Notes: generated by a model from the sequence alone, not told the origin. A DNA stretch of 64,000 nucleotides from Pseudomonas tritici (GCF_014268275.3 NZ_CP077084.1:5270001-5334000), one strand, 5' to 3'; numbered from the stretch's first letter, positions 34,100-44,994 are shown. Translations and numbers: made by a program.

Positions 34100-34854
34100 T
34101 GCTCCGACAGGTATTGCTGATATTCCGGCGTACCGGGATAGAGTCGTTCGAGTTGCTGGCCAAAACGTGCGGCTGTGTCGCGTTCTTCATGAACCGTCGC
34201 CAGGCGCACACCGAGCAATAGACTACGTGCATTTTGCCCGCTGAGCAGGCTAAAACGCTCGTAATAGTCACGTGCCGGCACATAATGCCTGTCTTCGTAG
34301 GACAACTCAGCCATTTCGAGCAATGCCCGAGGCTGGCGACCGTTCAAATGCAGGGCTTTTTCCAGTTGTTGGCGGGCGCTGTCGCGTTGACCGAGACGCA
34401 TGGAGGTCACCCCGAGGTTCTCGAACACCCGCGAACGCTCAGGATAAAGGGTATCGGCGCTGGCTTGCTGAAAATAACGAGCGGCCTGGTCATAACGTTT
34501 CTGCGCAAACAGAAAGCTGCCGTAATTGTTCAGCAGCCGCGGGCCTGCAGGTTTTGAGGCGAGTGCCTTGAGGAAATACTGCTCAGCCAGTTCAGGCTCG
34601 GCCTGGGCCTGGAACACCAGTGCCAGCGCGCCATTGGCGTCAGCATCGTCGCTGTCCAGCTCAAGGGCCTTCTTCAACGGCACCTTGGCCTGCTCGCTCA
34701 TGCCTTGCTGCAGGTAACCCAAGCCCAATTGCACATAGGCAACTCGCGCCTCATCACGGCCTTTACCCGTGTGCATAGGGCTGTCATAACCCGATGAAAC
34801 ACAACCGGCCGCGAGACCGGTAACCAGCAAAAGCAGCGCAAGGCGCAAGGGCAT
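34096..34854 (-). CDS. pilF: Type IV pilus assembly lipoprotein PilF (PilW)
   Basis: This 252-residue lipoprotein (lipobox A-A-G-C, Cys18) is made of about six TPR repeats (RVAYVQLGLGYLQQGMSEQA, NYGSFLFAQKRYDQAARYF and others). It is the pilotin that takes the secretin PilQ to the outer membrane and is needed for twitching motility. It lies between rlmN and rodZ, its standard place, and overlaps rodZ by 4 bp. Confidence 0.95.
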   Translation of the reverse strand: MPLRLALLLLVTGLAAGCVSSGYDSPMHTGKGRDEARVAYVQLGLGYLQQGMSEQAKVPLKKALELDSDDADANGALALVFQAQAEPELAEQYFLKALASKPAGPRLLNNYGSFLFAQKRYDQAARYFQQASADTLYPERSRVFENLGVTSMRLGQRDSARQQLEKALHLNGRQPRALLEMAELSYEDRHYVPARDYYERFSLLSGQNARSLLLGVRLATVHEERDTAARFGQQLERLYPGTPEYQQYLSEQ

Positions 34855-34866
34855 AGAGATCCTCTC

Positions 34867-36015
34867 TCAGATTCGATTCACAGCAATCAGCGGCAAATCG
34901 TCGGCGGCGTTCAGTTCGCGTCCGGCGATATAACGTTCGCTGCGGCGGGTGCGGTCCATCACCTGCCCTACCAATTGGCCACAGGCGGCGTCGATGTCTT
35001 CACCACGGGTGGTGCGCACGGTGACGTTGTAACCGGCCTGGTGCAGTTGATCCTGGAAACGGCGGATGGCGTTGTTGCTCGGCCGCTCGTAGCCAGAATG
35101 GGGAAACGGGTTAAACGGAATCAGGTTGATCTTGCACGGGGTGTTCTTGAGCAGTTCGATCATCTCGACCGCGTGTTCAACCTTGTCGTTGATGTCCTTG
35201 AGCATGGTGTACTCAATAGTCAACACGCGCTTCTCGCCCAAAGTTGCCATGTAGCGCTGGCAAGATTCGAGCAGCATCTTAAGCGGATACTTCTTGTTGA
35301 TTGGCACCAATTGGTTACGCAATGCGTCATTCGGTGCGTGCAGCGACAACGCCAGGGAGACGTCGATGTGCTTGGCCAACTCATCGATCATCGGCACCAC
35401 GCCGGAGGTCGACAGGGTCACACGGCGCTTGGAGATGCCGTAGCCCAGGTCGTCCATCATCAGGTGCATGGCCGCGATCACGTTGTCGAAGTTCAGCAGC
35501 GGCTCACCCATGCCCATCATCACCACGTTGGTGATGGCACGGTCGACGGTCGCCGGGACGCTGCCAAAGGATTTGTTGGCAATCCACACCTGGCCGATGA
35601 CTTCGGCGGCGGTGAGGTTGCTATTGAAGCCTTGCTTGCCGGTGGAGCAGAAACTGCAGTCCAGGGCACAGCCTGCCTGGGACGAAACGCACAAAGTGCC
35701 ACGTTTGCCCTGGGGAATGTACACGGTCTCGACGCAACTGCCGGACGCCACACGCACCACCCATTTACGGGTGCCGTCGGTGGAGATGTCCTCGCTGACA
35801 ACCTCGGGACCACGGACCTCAGCGATGGCTTTGAGCTTGTCGCGCAGGGCCTTGCTGACGTTCGTCATGGCGTCGAAATCGTCGACGCCAAAGTGGTGAA
35901 TCCATTTCATTACCTGACCGGCACGGAAGCGCTTCTCCCCGATTGAGTCGAAGAATTTCTCCATTTCCGGCTGAGTCAGACCCAGCAGGTTGGTTTTAAC
36001 AGTCGATGTCGTCAT
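34867..36015 (-). CDS. rlmN: Dual-specificity RNA methyltransferase RlmN
   Basis: This 382-residue radical SAM enzyme methylates C2 of adenine 2503 in 23S rRNA and adenine 37 of some tRNAs. The [4Fe-4S] motif is [12 protein letters not shown] (CxxxCxxC). The SAM-binding GEPLLN and the methyl-carrier cysteine near the C-terminus (DIDAACGQL) are present. It sits between ndk and pilF. Identification is firm. Confidence 0.97.
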   Translation of the reverse strand: MTTSTVKTNLLGLTQPEMEKFFDSIGEKRFRAGQVMKWIHHFGVDDFDAMTNVSKALRDKLKAIAEVRGPEVVSEDISTDGTRKWVVRVASGSCVETVYIPQGKRGTLCVSSQAGCALDCSFCSTGKQGFNSNLTAAEVIGQVWIANKSFGSVPATVDRAITNVVMMGMGEPLLNFDNVIAAMHLMMDDLGYGISKRRVTLSTSGVVPMIDELAKHIDVSLALSLHAPNDALRNQLVPINKKYPLKMLLESCQRYMATLGEKRVLTIEYTMLKDINDKVEHAVEMIELLKNTPCKINLIPFNPFPHSGYERPSNNAIRRFQDQLHQAGYNVTVRTTRGEDIDAACGQLVGQVMDRTRRSERYIAGRELNAADDLPLIAVNRI

Positions 36016-36044
36016 GGATTCACCCTCACTCTTTAAGCCAATGC

Positions 36045-36470
36045 TTAGCGAGCGGTTACTTCAGTAGCAGCGAAAAAGTACGAGATTTCGCGGGCAGCAG
36101 CGGCTTCGGAGTCCGAACCGTGTACAGCGTTGGCGTCGATGGATTCAGCGAAGTCAGCGCGGATGGTGCCGGCAGCAGCTTCTTTAGGGTTGGTAGCGCC
36201 CATCAGCTCGCGGTTCAGAGCGATAGCGTTTTCGCCTTCCAGAACCTGAACAACAACAGGACCGGAGATCATGAAGGCAACCAGGTCGCCGAAGAAGCCA
36301 CGAGCGCTGTGCTCAGCGTAGAAGCCTTCAGCTTCAGCTTTGGACAGTTGCTTGAGTTTCGAAGCTACAACCTTCAGGCCGGCTTTTTCGAAACGAGTGG
36401 TGATCTCGCCGATGACGTTTTTTGCAACAGCGTCAGGCTTGATGATGGAGAAAGTACGTTGAACAGCCAT
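36045..36470 (-). CDS. ndk: Nucleoside diphosphate kinase
   Basis: This 141-residue enzyme equalises nucleoside di- and triphosphate pools through a phospho-histidine. [18 protein letters not shown] begins the fold, and the active-site histidine (near 117) is in [12 protein letters not shown]. The length and start are standard. It lies downstream of the isc operon behind a terminator. Confidence 0.98.
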   Translation of the reverse strand: MAVQRTFSIIKPDAVAKNVIGEITTRFEKAGLKVVASKLKQLSKAEAEGFYAEHSARGFFGDLVAFMISGPVVVQVLEGENAIALNRELMGATNPKEAAAGTIRADFAESIDANAVHGSDSEAAAAREISYFFAATEVTAR

Positions 36471-36506
36471 GGTGTAACTCCAGAAACGGTAATTTACGAA
36501 AAATTA

Positions 36507-36529
36507 AACCCGCGAATTATACGCGGGTT
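36507..36529 (-). terminator. Terminator of the isc operon
   Basis: An 8-bp stem AACCCGCG/CGCGGGTT with a 7-base loop is followed on the minus strand by TAATTTTT, between iscX and ndk. Confidence 0.85.
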
Positions 36530-36562
36530 ATTGGGTATTGCCTAACTGCGTAAAAAGGCGGC

Positions 36563-36763
36563 TCAGTCTGCTTCTTCGATCCACAGGCCTTGAATCGCCT
36601 CCAGGACCTTTTCGCCACCCCGGTCAGGGATGTCGTCGAAGTCCGGCAGCGCCATTACCAGATTGCGCAGCTTGACGAAGTTGACCGTAAGAGGATTGAC
36701 CTCAGGATGAGCTTCAGCAAGTTGTATAGCGATTTCTTGTACATCAACCCATTTCAGGCTCAT
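36563..36763 (-). CDS. iscX: Fe-S assembly protein IscX
   Basis: This 66-residue acidic protein binds IscS and modulates iron delivery or cluster assembly. MSLKWVDVQEIAIQLAEAHP and the acidic DFDDIPDRGGEKVLEAIQ are typical. The start at 36763 follows an AAGGAAAT site; longer in-frame sequence lies inside fdx. It is the last gene of the isc operon. Confidence 0.95.
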   Translation of the reverse strand: MSLKWVDVQEIAIQLAEAHPEVNPLTVNFVKLRNLVMALPDFDDIPDRGGEKVLEAIQGLWIEEAD

Positions 36764-36777
36764 GACATTTCCTTGAA

Positions 36778-37119
36778 TCAATGCGGCGCTTCGGCTGCAT
36801 GGTTGAGGGAATACTTCGGAATTTCGACGGTGATGTCTTCCGTCCCGACCTTTGCCTGACAGCTTAGACGCGAAGTCGCTTCCAGGCCCCACGCACGATC
36901 AAGAAAGTCCTCTTCCAGCTCATCAGCCTCTTCAAGGCTGTTGAAGCCCTCGCGAATGACGCAATGACAAGTGGTGCAGGCGCACACACCGCCGCAGGCG
37001 CTTTCGATTTCGATGTGGTTGTCATGGGCAACTTCGAGGATGGACTTGCCGGTCTCAGCCTCCACGACCATACCGTCCGGGCAATGCTCGGCGTGTGGCA
37101 GAAAAATGACCTGCGGCAT
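36778..37119 (-). CDS. fdx: ISC-type [2Fe-2S] ferredoxin
   Basis: This 113-residue adrenodoxin-type ferredoxin supplies electrons for cluster assembly. The cluster cysteines are in ESACGGVCACTTCHCVI and in the later RLSCQAKV segment. It lies 3 bp after hscA, as in all isc operons of this kind. Confidence 0.97.
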   Translation of the reverse strand: MPQVIFLPHAEHCPDGMVVEAETGKSILEVAHDNHIEIESACGGVCACTTCHCVIREGFNSLEEADELEEDFLDRAWGLEATSRLSCQAKVGTEDITVEIPKYSLNHAAEAPH

Positions 37120-37122
37120 TAA

Positions 37123-38985
37123 TTATTCCTCGAGTTCATTCAGGTTGCGCCCCGCCAGGGCGGCTTTTACCGACTGGTCCATACGGCGGGCGGCAAAGGC
37201 ATCGGTCACTTGCGACAGACGCTTGGTCTGTTGCTCGATGGCGTAGCCATCGGTGCCTTTCATCAGTTCGGCCAGCTCCTGCATCTGCAGGTCGATAACC
37301 ATGCGCTCTTCGGCGTCCAGCAGGCGCTCGCCGTCCGCATCCAGGGCACCCTGCACGGCTTCGAGCAGGCGCTGGGCATCGACTTGCTGCTCACGCAGTA
37401 CGCGGGCGACCTTGTCGTCACCGGCGTATTGGAACGAATCCTTGAGCATCTTGGCGATTTCGCCGTCGGTGAGGCCGTAGGACGGCTTGACCTGGATGCT
37501 GGCTTCAACGCCCGAAGCCAATTCGCGCGCAGCGACACTGAGCAGGCCATCGGCGTCGACCTGGTAGGTCACGCGGATCTTCGCGGCACCGGCCACCATC
37601 GCCGGAATGCCGCGCAACTCAAAGCGCGCCAGGGAGCGGCAATCGCTGATCAGCTCGCGTTCGCCTTGCAGCACATGAATCATCATGGCCGTCTGGCCAT
37701 CTTTGTAAGTAGTGAAGTCTTGGGCGCGGGCGACGGGGATGGTGGTGTTGCGTGGGATCACCTTCTCCATCAGGCCGCCCATGGTTTCCAGCCCCAGGGA
37801 CAGTGGAATCACGTCAAGCAGAAGCAGTTCGCCACCATCACGTTTGTTGCCGGCCAGGGTATCGGCCTGGATTGCAGCGCCAATGGCGACCACTTGATCC
37901 GGATCGATTTCGGTCAGCGGTTGGCGACCAAAGGCCTCGGCGACAGCGTCGCGAACACGTGGCACGCGGGTAGAACCGCCAACCATGACCACGGCACCGA
38001 CATCTTCCAGCTCGACACCGGAATCACGCACAGCGCGGCGGCAGGCCTTGAGGCTACGAGCGACCATCGGCTCGATCAACGAATCGAAGGCTTCGCGCGT
38101 CAGCTGGGCCGACCAAGTGCCGTAGGACACTTCAACGGATACAGCCTCCGTCAGCGCTTCCTTGGCGGCACAGGCAGTTTGCAACAGGTTGCGCTGTTCG
38201 CCCGGGTCGAGGTCGGCAGACAAGCCGGCACTGCTGATGATCCAGCCCGCGATGGCGTGATCGAAGTCATCGCCACCCAAGGCGGTGTCACCACCGGTGG
38301 CCAGCACTTCAAAAACACCGCCGGTCAGGCGCAGGATCGAAATATCAAAGGTACCGCCGCCCAGATCGTAAATCGCGACCAGGCCTTCGGCATGCTGGTC
38401 CAAACCGTAAGCCACAGCGGCTGCGGTCGGCTCGTTGAGCAGGCGCAACACGTTCAGGCCGGCGAGTTTCGCCGCGTCCTTGGTCGCCTGGCGCTGGGCG
38501 TCATCGAAATACGCCGGCACGGTGATCACAGCCCCTACCAGTTCGCCGCCCAAGGTGGTTTCTGCGCGCTGGCGCAGCACCTTGAGAATATCGGCCGACA
38601 CTTCCACCGGGCTTTTCGGGCCCTGGACGGTATCGATAAACGGCATATGGGATTCGCCGCCGATAAAGCGGTACGGCAGTTGGTCGCCCAGTTGCTTGAC
38701 GTCGGACAGCCCACGACCCATCAAGCGCTTGACCGACAGCACAGTGTTCAAAGGATCGGTAGACGCTGCCAATCTGGCCGACTCACCGACTTCGGTGCGA
38801 TCAGCGTGGTAACGCACGGCAGACGGCAGGATCACCTGGCCATCGGCGTCGGGCAGCGGTTCGGACAGGCCGCTGCGCAAGGCAGCAACCAGAGAATTGG
38901 TAGTGCCCAGGTCAATACCGACCGCCAGGCGACGCTGGTGCGGTTGGGGGCTTTGGCCGGGTTCGGCGATTTGCAGTAGGGCCAT
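37123..38985 (-). CDS. hscA: Hsp70-type chaperone HscA
   Basis: This 620-residue specialised Hsp70 helps move clusters from IscU to target proteins. The ATPase domain shows [12 protein letters not shown] and [15 protein letters not shown]. The substrate-binding domain (about 385 on) is followed by a helical lid. It follows hscB in the isc operon with about 50 bp between. Confidence 0.98.
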   Translation of the reverse strand: MALLQIAEPGQSPQPHQRRLAVGIDLGTTNSLVAALRSGLSEPLPDADGQVILPSAVRYHADRTEVGESARLAASTDPLNTVLSVKRLMGRGLSDVKQLGDQLPYRFIGGESHMPFIDTVQGPKSPVEVSADILKVLRQRAETTLGGELVGAVITVPAYFDDAQRQATKDAAKLAGLNVLRLLNEPTAAAVAYGLDQHAEGLVAIYDLGGGTFDISILRLTGGVFEVLATGGDTALGGDDFDHAIAGWIISSAGLSADLDPGEQRNLLQTACAAKEALTEAVSVEVSYGTWSAQLTREAFDSLIEPMVARSLKACRRAVRDSGVELEDVGAVVMVGGSTRVPRVRDAVAEAFGRQPLTEIDPDQVVAIGAAIQADTLAGNKRDGGELLLLDVIPLSLGLETMGGLMEKVIPRNTTIPVARAQDFTTYKDGQTAMMIHVLQGERELISDCRSLARFELRGIPAMVAGAAKIRVTYQVDADGLLSVAARELASGVEASIQVKPSYGLTDGEIAKMLKDSFQYAGDDKVARVLREQQVDAQRLLEAVQGALDADGERLLDAEERMVIDLQMQELAELMKGTDGYAIEQQTKRLSQVTDAFAARRMDQSVKAALAGRNLNELEE

Positions 38986-39036
38986 GGTAATCAGGTCTTA
39001 TCTGTCTATCAGGCGTGCATCACGGGCAGCACTGGG

Positions 39037-39558
39037 TTAATCGTCGAGGCGCTCTTCTAGCTGGCGCACTTCGTAGGAGAGCTTGTCGAGGAACTGCATG
39101 CGCCGCATCAGGCGTTCGGCCTGTTCGCGTTGCGCTGCATCATTCCAACAAGCTGCGAAGCTTTCGTTGAGCTCATCCTGGGCCGCTTTCAGACGACGTT
39201 TGAAGACTGCGACACCCGCCACATCGGCTTCGTCCTGCAAGTCTTCGAGTTCTTCGCGCCACTGCATCTGCTGCATCAGGAAGTCGGGGTCGTGCACCGT
39301 GACTTCAAGCGGCAACTCGCCACCGTTCATCGCGAGCAGGTAACGCGCACGCTTGGGTGGGTTTTTCAGCGTCTGATAGGCTTCGTTGAGGCTGGCCGAT
39401 TGCTCCAGCGCCAGGCGTTGCTCACGCTCGGAAGCGTCAGCGAAGCGGTCCGGATGCACTCCACGCGCCAGTTCTCGGTAGCGCGTGGCAAGCTGCTCGA
39501 GGTCCAGCCGAAAGCTCGGCTGCAGCTCGAATAAAGCGAAATGACAAGGAGTGCCCAC
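39037..39558 (-). CDS. hscB: J-domain co-chaperone HscB
   Basis: This 173-residue co-chaperone activates HscA ATPase and delivers IscU. The J domain occupies residues 1-75 with the HPD motif in GVHPDRFAD, followed by a three-helix IscU-binding domain. A GTG at 39558 is chosen as start because it gives the conserved N-terminus (M/V)[10 protein letters not shown] and the usual 173-residue length; an extension to 39597 reads into the iscA end. Confidence 0.95.
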   Translation of the reverse strand: MGTPCHFALFELQPSFRLDLEQLATRYRELARGVHPDRFADASEREQRLALEQSASLNEAYQTLKNPPKRARYLLAMNGGELPLEVTVHDPDFLMQQMQWREELEDLQDEADVAGVAVFKRRLKAAQDELNESFAACWNDAAQREQAERLMRRMQFLDKLSYEVRQLEERLDD

Positions 39559-39566
39559 GAATAGCC

Positions 39567-39890
39567 TCAGATGTTGAAGCTTTCGCCGCAGCCACATTCA
39601 CCGCGTACGTTGGGGTTGTTGAACTTGAAGCCTTCGTTCAACCCTTCCTTGACGAAATCGAGTTCGGTGCCGTCCAGGTAGGTCAGGCTTTTAGGGTCGA
39701 TGATCACTTTCTCGCCGTGACTTTCGAACACCTGGTCTTCCGCAACCACCTCGTCGACAAACTCCAGCACGTAGGCAAGGCCGGAACAGCCCGTGGTGCG
39801 AACACCCAGACGAATCCCCTCACCTTTACCGCGCCCATTCAGGGAGCGGCGAATGTGCTGCGCAGCCGCTTCTGTCATGCTGATAGCCAT
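39567..39890 (-). CDS. iscA: Iron-sulfur cluster assembly protein IscA
   Basis: This 107-residue A-type carrier has the three cluster cysteines, one in TTGCSGLAY and two in the C-terminal [11 protein letters not shown]. It transfers clusters to apo-enzymes. The start MAISMTEAA at 39890 is the family start, 28 bp after the iscU stop. Confidence 0.97.
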   Translation of the reverse strand: MAISMTEAAAQHIRRSLNGRGKGEGIRLGVRTTGCSGLAYVLEFVDEVVAEDQVFESHGEKVIIDPKSLTYLDGTELDFVKEGLNEGFKFNNPNVRGECGCGESFNI

Positions 39891-39918
39891 CGTTGACTCC
39901 TTACCTGTCGCCAAATGC

Positions 39919-40305
39919 TTAGATCAAGCCTTTCTTCTGCTTGTAGTCGCGAACGGCCGCCTTGATGGCGTCTTCAGCGAGTACCGAGCAGTGGATTTTC
40001 ACTGGCGGCAGGGCCAGTTCTTCGGCCAGCTGGGTGTTGCTGATAGTGACAGCCTCATCCAGGGTCTTGCCTTTCATCCATTCTGTCGCCAGGGAGCTGG
40101 AGGCGATGGCCGAACCGCAGCCGTAGGTCTTGAACTTGGCGTCTTCGATAACGCCAGCGTCGTTGACCTTGATCTGCAGGCGCATCACATCGCCGCACGC
40201 CGGAGCGCCGACCATGCCGGTGCCGACATCAGGGTCTTCCGCGTTCATCTTGCCGACGTTGCGCGGGTTTTCGTAGTGGTCGATGACCTTTTCGCTGTAA
40301 GCCAT
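39919..40305 (-). CDS. iscU: Iron-sulfur cluster scaffold IscU
   Basis: This 128-residue scaffold on which [2Fe-2S] clusters are built has its three Cys ligands at about 37 (APACGD), 63 (YGCGSAIA) and 106 (IHCSVLAED). The HscA-recognition motif LPPVKIHC (LPPVK) is intact. It lies about 100 bp behind iscS. Confidence 0.98.
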   Translation of the reverse strand: MAYSEKVIDHYENPRNVGKMNAEDPDVGTGMVGAPACGDVMRLQIKVNDAGVIEDAKFKTYGCGSAIASSSLATEWMKGKTLDEAVTISNTQLAEELALPPVKIHCSVLAEDAIKAAVRDYKQKKGLI

Positions 40306-40404
40306 GGTACTGAATCCTCACTCATCAGGGCCGCTCTGGAACCCTGTAGAAACGCCTGCGTTTTCCGCCACGTTGCTACAGAGCTGGGGTGGCGGCTTCT
40401 ATAG

Positions 40405-41619
40405 TTAGTGTGCCGCCCACTCGATCTTGGAAATATCGACACCGTCTTTGTACATGTCCCACAGCGGCGACAGAACGCGCAGCTTGTTGACAGCTTCGCA
40501 AACTTTTTGCGCGGCGTAGTCGATTTGCTCTTCGGTGGTGAAGCGGCCGAACGTAAAGCGGATCGAGCTGTGTGCCAGTTCGTCGTTGCGGCCCAGGGCG
40601 CGCAAAACATACGAAGGCTCAAGCGAGGCCGAGGTGCAGGCCGAGCCGGACGAAACCGCCAGGTCCTTGAGCGCCATGATCAGCGACTCGCCTTCGACAT
40701 AGTTGAAGCTCAAATTCAGGTTGTGCGGTACACGGGCGGTCATGCTGCCGTTGATGTACAGCTCTTCAAGGTTCTCGACCTGCTTATAGAAGCGATCGCT
40801 GAGTGCCTTGATGCGCACGTTTTCGGCAGCCATGTCTTCCTTGGCTACGCGGAAGGCTTCGCCCATGCCGACGATCTGGTGGGTCGCCAGGGTGCCCGAA
40901 CGCATGCCGCGCTCGTGACCGCCGCCGTGCATGGTCGCTTCAATGCGCACGCGAGGCTTGCGGCTCACGTACAGCGCGCCGATGCCTTTAGGACCGTAGG
41001 TCTTGTGGGCAGAAAACGACATCAGGTCGACTTTCAGTTTCGACAGGTCGATATCGACCTTGCCGGTGGACTGAGCAGCGTCGACGTGCAGCAGGATGCC
41101 CTTGGAACGGGTCAGCTCGCCGATGGCCGCGATGTCGTTGATGGTGCCGATTTCGTTGTTCACGTGGATCACGGAAACCAGGATGGTGTCTTCACGCAGC
41201 GCGGCTTCGATCATGGCCGGGGTGACGATACCGTCGGTGGTTGGCTCGAGGTAGGTCACCTCGAAACCTTCACGCTCCAGTTGGCGCATGGTGTCGAGGA
41301 CAGCCTTGTGCTCAATCTTGGTGGTGATCAGGTGCTTGCCTTTGGTCGCGTAGAAATGCGCCGCGCCCTTGATTGCCAAGTTGTCGGACTCGGTGGCACC
41401 GGAGGTCCAGACGATTTCACGCGGGTCTGCGCCAACCAGGTCGGCGACCTGGCGACGGGCGTTCTCGACCGCTTCCTCGGCTTTCCAGCCGAATACGTGG
41501 GAACGGGAGGCAGGGTTGCCGAAGTTTCCGTCAACCAGCAGGCATTCGCTCATCTTTTGCGCGACACGCGGATCAACCGGGGTGGTCGCTGAGTAATCAA
41601 GGTAAATCGGCAATTTCAT
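40405..41619 (-). CDS. iscS: Cysteine desulfurase IscS
   Basis: This 404-residue PLP enzyme takes sulfur from cysteine for Fe-S clusters and tRNA thiolation. The PLP lysine is in [16 protein letters not shown] and the persulfide Cys is in the flexible loop [20 protein letters not shown]. The start [16 protein letters not shown] at 41619 is canonical. It follows iscR by 49 bp. Confidence 0.98.
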   Translation of the reverse strand: MKLPIYLDYSATTPVDPRVAQKMSECLLVDGNFGNPASRSHVFGWKAEEAVENARRQVADLVGADPREIVWTSGATESDNLAIKGAAHFYATKGKHLITTKIEHKAVLDTMRQLEREGFEVTYLEPTTDGIVTPAMIEAALREDTILVSVIHVNNEIGTINDIAAIGELTRSKGILLHVDAAQSTGKVDIDLSKLKVDLMSFSAHKTYGPKGIGALYVSRKPRVRIEATMHGGGHERGMRSGTLATHQIVGMGEAFRVAKEDMAAENVRIKALSDRFYKQVENLEELYINGSMTARVPHNLNLSFNYVEGESLIMALKDLAVSSGSACTSASLEPSYVLRALGRNDELAHSSIRFTFGRFTTEEQIDYAAQKVCEAVNKLRVLSPLWDMYKDGVDISKIEWAAH

Positions 41620-41668
41620 GGACTTTCTCCTAATCAGGCTGGCTGGCGTGCCGTTAGCTCTTCGGCTG

Positions 41669-42160
41669 TCACTCGACGGCGGACGCTTCAATCTTGTCCA
41701 GACGCGGCGCCTTGGTGTTGCAACGGCGCTGGTCCTGACGCTGGGCTACTTCTTGCACCTCACGGCGAGTCACAAGATCAGCCAAGCTGATACCACTCAA
41801 AAACTCATGGATCTGCAGGCTCAGATCGCACCACAAGTGGTGCGTCAGGCAGGTGTCGCCGGCGTGGCAATCACCCTGGCCCTGGCATTTGGTCGCATCG
41901 ACGGATTCGTTGACCGCGTCGATCACCTGAGCCACCTGGATGCCCTGCATGTCGCGGGACAGTTGATAGCCGCCACCTGGACCACGCACACTGGAAACCA
42001 GATTGCTACGGCGCAACTTGGCGAACAGCTGCTCGAGGTAGGACAGGGAAATGCCTTGGCGCTCGGAGATATCGGCCAGGGACACAGGCCCAGTTTGCGC
42101 GTGCAAAGCCAGGTCAAGCATGGCGGTCACCGCGTATCGGCCTTTTGTAGTCAGTCTCAT
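41669..42160 (-). CDS. iscR: Rrf2-family Fe-S regulator IscR
   Basis: This 163-residue regulator senses cluster status with a [2Fe-2S] cluster. It has a winged helix ([20 protein letters not shown], then [20 protein letters not shown]) and the ligand set C-x5-C-x5-C-x2-H in [18 protein letters not shown]. With the cluster bound it represses its own operon. Two type-1 sites lie across its promoter (42202-42251). The start at 42160 is the conserved MRLT. It is the first gene of the isc operon. Confidence 0.97.
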   Translation of the reverse strand: MRLTTKGRYAVTAMLDLALHAQTGPVSLADISERQGISLSYLEQLFAKLRRSNLVSSVRGPGGGYQLSRDMQGIQVAQVIDAVNESVDATKCQGQGDCHAGDTCLTHHLWCDLSLQIHEFLSGISLADLVTRREVQEVAQRQDQRRCNTKAPRLDKIEASAVE

Positions 42161-42193
42161 GGACAAGTACCAAGGTGTTTCAGAATGGGAGCA

Positions 42194-42222
42194 AGTATGC
42201 GATTCCCGAGTATTTAAGTCAA
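42194..42222 (-). promoter_or_regulatory. isc operon promoter
   Basis: On the minus strand TTGACT (42217-42222) and CATACT (42194-42199) are 17 bp apart, about 30 bp upstream of iscR. The -35 box lies within an IscR binding site. Confidence 0.68.
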
Positions 42223-42226
42223 CTAT
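42202..42226 (-). promoter_or_regulatory. Type-1 IscR binding site A
   Basis: This 25-bp site, beginning ATAGTTGACTTAAATACTCG on the minus strand, fits the E. coli type-1 IscR consensus at about 22 of 25 positions. It covers the -35 box, so binding should repress transcription. Confidence 0.75.
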
Positions 42227-42251
42227 AAGACCTAGTACTTTAGTCAGGATT
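42227..42251 (-). promoter_or_regulatory. Probable second IscR site B
   Basis: Directly next to site A is a weaker match (about 16 of 25) with the core CTGACTAAAGTACTAGG on the minus strand. Tandem IscR sites also occur at the E. coli isc promoter. Confidence 0.5.
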
Positions 42252-42348
42252 ACCCGTAAAAAGGGCGCGCGAATCATAGCAGGATGGGGTGGGGACGAAC
42301 AGCGGCAACAAGGTCGAACGGAAATTGCGAGACCAGAGGACATCAAAT

Positions 42349-42436
42349 GTGGGAGCGGGCTTGCTCGCGAAAGCGGTGAATCAGTCGATATCCCTGGTGA
42401 CTGACACTCCGTATTCGCGAGCAAGCCCGCTCCCAC
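42349..42436. repeat. REPIN between cysE and iscR
   Basis: GTGGGAGCGGGCTTGCTCGC at 42349 and its inverse copy ending at 42436 enclose about 45 bp of spacer. With the isc promoter it fills the roughly 300-bp gap between iscR and cysE. Confidence 0.9.
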
Positions 42437-42462
42437 ATGGGTTTTGCAGCGGTCTTTAGACC

Positions 42463-43248
42463 TTAGCTGGCCTTGGTGGTGGCGGCTTCGTCCTTGATCT
42501 CGGCAAAATCCTCTTCGCGCAATTCGGGCAGATCTTTGGCGCAGTAAGGGCTGCCAAGGTCTTTCAACGCACCGCACATACCCTCCAGCTTGCCGTCCAC
42601 CGCTTGCAGGTGGTCGAGCAACTGGCCAATGGCGCGCGCGACCGGGTCAGGCATGTCTTCGCTGACACCATAGGCATCGAAACCGATCTTCTCGGCCATG
42701 GCCTTGCGCTTGGCTTCTTGCTCATCACCGGCTTCCGGCTTGACGATGATTCGGCCAGGGATACCGACAACGGTAGCGCCAGGCGGCACGGCCTTGGTCA
42801 CCACGGCATTGGAACCCACCTTGGCCCCGGCACCGACGGTGAACGGGCCGAGCACCTTCGCGCCCGCCCCTACCACTACGCCATCGCCCAGCGTCGGGTG
42901 GCGCTTGCCCTTGTTCCAACTGGTGCCACCGAGGGTCACGCCCTGGTACAGCGTCACGTCATCGCCAATCTCAGCGGTTTCGCCGATGACGATCCCCATG
43001 CCATGGTCGATGAAGAAGCGACGCCCGACTTTGGCGCCGGGATGAATCTCGATCCCGGTCAACCAGCGGCCAAAGTTCGACACCAACCGCGCCAGCCATT
43101 TCCAACCCATGCCCCACAAGGCGCCGGACAGGCGGTGAATCCAGATCGCGTGCATGCCGGGGTAGCAGGTCAGCACTTCAAAGGCGTTGCGCGCCGCCGG
43201 GTCACGGTGGAAAACACTCTGGATATCTTCTCGCAAACGCTCGAACAT
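42463..43248 (-). CDS. cysE: Serine O-acetyltransferase
   Basis: This 261-residue enzyme makes O-acetylserine, the precursor of cysteine. An N-terminal helical domain is followed by a left-handed beta-helix with hexapeptide repeats ([20 protein letters not shown], then [15 protein letters not shown]) and the active-site loop [18 protein letters not shown]. It is upstream of the isc operon, so cysteine supply and cysteine desulfuration lie side by side. The Ala/Thr-rich C-terminal extension (about 185-261) is longer than in E. coli and follows the Pseudomonas form. Confidence 0.96.
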   Translation of the reverse strand: MFERLREDIQSVFHRDPAARNAFEVLTCYPGMHAIWIHRLSGALWGMGWKWLARLVSNFGRWLTGIEIHPGAKVGRRFFIDHGMGIVIGETAEIGDDVTLYQGVTLGGTSWNKGKRHPTLGDGVVVGAGAKVLGPFTVGAGAKVGSNAVVTKAVPPGATVVGIPGRIIVKPEAGDEQEAKRKAMAEKIGFDAYGVSEDMPDPVARAIGQLLDHLQAVDGKLEGMCGALKDLGSPYCAKDLPELREEDFAEIKDEAATTKAS

Positions 43249-43250
43249 TT

Positions 43251-44021
43251 TTAATCCTTCCGCTTAAGAAGCTCGCCACGGGCCGCTTTCTGGGTTTCCG
43301 TGAGGATGCCACGCAATATATTCATTTCCGCTCGGCTCACCGAGCTACGCCCGTACAGGCGACGCAGGCGCGCCATCAAGTGCCGGGGCTTGTCCGGATC
43401 GAGGAATTCGATGGCCACGAGGGTTTGCTCCAAGTGCTCATAGAATCGCTCCAACTCGTCCATGGTGGCCAACTCGCCACTTTTGGTCGATGCAACTTCA
43501 TCCTTTTCCACTTTACTCGGCTGACCTTCGGCGGCCAGCCAAGCCATGCGCACTTCGTAAGTCAACACCTGCACCGCTGCCCCGAGATTCAGCGAGCTGA
43601 ACTCAGGGTCTGATGGAATGTGCACGTGGTAATGACATCGCTGCAGCTCTTCATTGGTCAGGCCGGAGTCTTCACGGCCGAATACCAAGGCGATTTCCGC
43701 GCCGCCGGCGGCCTCTTCCACCACTTTGGTGCCGCACTCGCGCGGATCCAGCAGAGGCCAAGGGATGCGACGGTCGCGGGCGCTGGTGCCAAGCACCAGG
43801 TTGCAGCCGACCAGCGCGTCTTCCAGAGTGGCGACGACCTGAGCTTTTTCCAGGAGGTCATTGGCGCCGGACGCGCGAGCATCGGCTTCGTGGTGCGGAA
43901 ACAGGCGCGGCTCGACCAGCACCAGGCGCGTCAGACCCATGTTTTTCATGGCTCGCGCCACCCCACCGATGTTGCCGGGATGACTGGTATTGACCAAGAC
44001 GACACGAATGTTTTGCAGCAA
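43251..44021 (-). CDS. trmJ: tRNA (cytidine/uridine-32 2'-O) methyltransferase TrmJ
   Basis: This 256-residue SPOUT-class enzyme 2'-O-methylates position 32 of tRNAs. [20 protein letters not shown] is the N-terminal signature, and the SAM-binding knot region is [13 protein letters not shown] and [19 protein letters not shown]. It lies 2 bp before cysE and is divergent from suhB. Confidence 0.95.
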   Translation of the reverse strand: MLQNIRVVLVNTSHPGNIGGVARAMKNMGLTRLVLVEPRLFPHHEADARASGANDLLEKAQVVATLEDALVGCNLVLGTSARDRRIPWPLLDPRECGTKVVEEAAGGAEIALVFGREDSGLTNEELQRCHYHVHIPSDPEFSSLNLGAAVQVLTYEVRMAWLAAEGQPSKVEKDEVASTKSGELATMDELERFYEHLEQTLVAIEFLDPDKPRHLMARLRRLYGRSSVSRAEMNILRGILTETQKAARGELLKRKD

Positions 44022-44166
44022 GGGAGGCGCTCTCGGACACGGGAAAGGGGAGCAAATCTTACAGAACAGCCTAAGGTTATGCCATGAAAGCTAACGTCGT
44101 CCTTCACCTGAAGAAAGTTTCTGCTAAACTGCTCGGCTTTCTTTAACAACCTTAGGTGACCTATCC

Positions 44167-44982
44167 ATGCAGCCCATGCTGAATATCGCGCTGCGCGCCG
44201 CCCGCAGCGCCAGTGAATTGATCTTCCGCTCCATCGAGCGCCTGGATACCATCAAGGTCGACGAAAAAGACGCCAAGGATTATGTATCCGAGGTGGATCG
44301 CGCCGCCGAACAGAAAATCATCGACGCCCTGCGCAAGGCCTACCCTACCCACGGCATTCTCGGCGAAGAAACCGGCCTGCACAAAGGTAGCGGCGAAGGC
44401 GAAGACTACCTGTGGATCATCGACCCACTGGATGGCACCACGAACTTCCTGCGCGGCATCCCGCACTTTGCCGTGAGCATCGCGTGCAAATACCGTGGCC
44501 GCCTGGAACACGCTGTTGTGCTGGACCCGGTCCGCCAGGAAGAATTCACCGCCAGCCGTGGCCGTGGCGCCCAACTGAACGGTCGTCGCCTGCGCGTCAG
44601 CGGTCGCACCAGCCTCGACGGCGCCCTGCTGGGTACCGGCTTCCCGTTCCGTGACGACCAGATGGACAACCTGGAAAACTACCTGGGTATGTTCCGCGCC
44701 CTGGTTGGCCAGACCGCTGGTATCCGTCGCGCTGGCGCAGCGAGCCTGGACTTGGCTTATGTGGCTGCTGGTCGTTTTGATGCATTCTGGGAGTCGGGCC
44801 TGTCCGAGTGGGACATGGCGGCAGGCGCACTACTCATTCAAGAAGCTGGCGGCCTGGTGAGCGACTTCACCGGTGGTCATGACTTCCTGGAGAAAGGCCA
44901 CGTGGTTGCCGGCAACACCAAATGCTTCAAGGCAGTGCTGACGGCGATCCAGCCGCACCTGCCGGCTTCGCTGAAGCGCTAA
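44167..44982 (+). CDS. suhB: Inositol-1-monophosphatase SuhB
   Basis: This 271-residue Mg-dependent phosphatase belongs to the inositol monophosphatase superfamily. The metal-binding motif DPLDGTTNFLRGIPHF and the second motif WDMAAGALLIQEAGG are intact. In E. coli SuhB also joins the rRNA antitermination complex, and in P. aeruginosa it affects virulence gene expression. It is divergent from trmJ and ends in a strong terminator. Confidence 0.96.
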   Translation: MQPMLNIALRAARSASELIFRSIERLDTIKVDEKDAKDYVSEVDRAAEQKIIDALRKAYPTHGILGEETGLHKGSGEGEDYLWIIDPLDGTTNFLRGIPHFAVSIACKYRGRLEHAVVLDPVRQEEFTASRGRGAQLNGRRLRVSGRTSLDGALLGTGFPFRDDQMDNLENYLGMFRALVGQTAGIRRAGAASLDLAYVAAGRFDAFWESGLSEWDMAAGALLIQEAGGLVSDFTGGHDFLEKGHVVAGNTKCFKAVLTAIQPHLPASLKR

Positions 44983-44994
44983 GCGAGCAGGCAC

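Noticed and set aside
37210..38979. A 589-codon plus-strand frame opposite hscA
   Set aside because: It is a shadow of the hscA reading frame, with no known motif and no start context.
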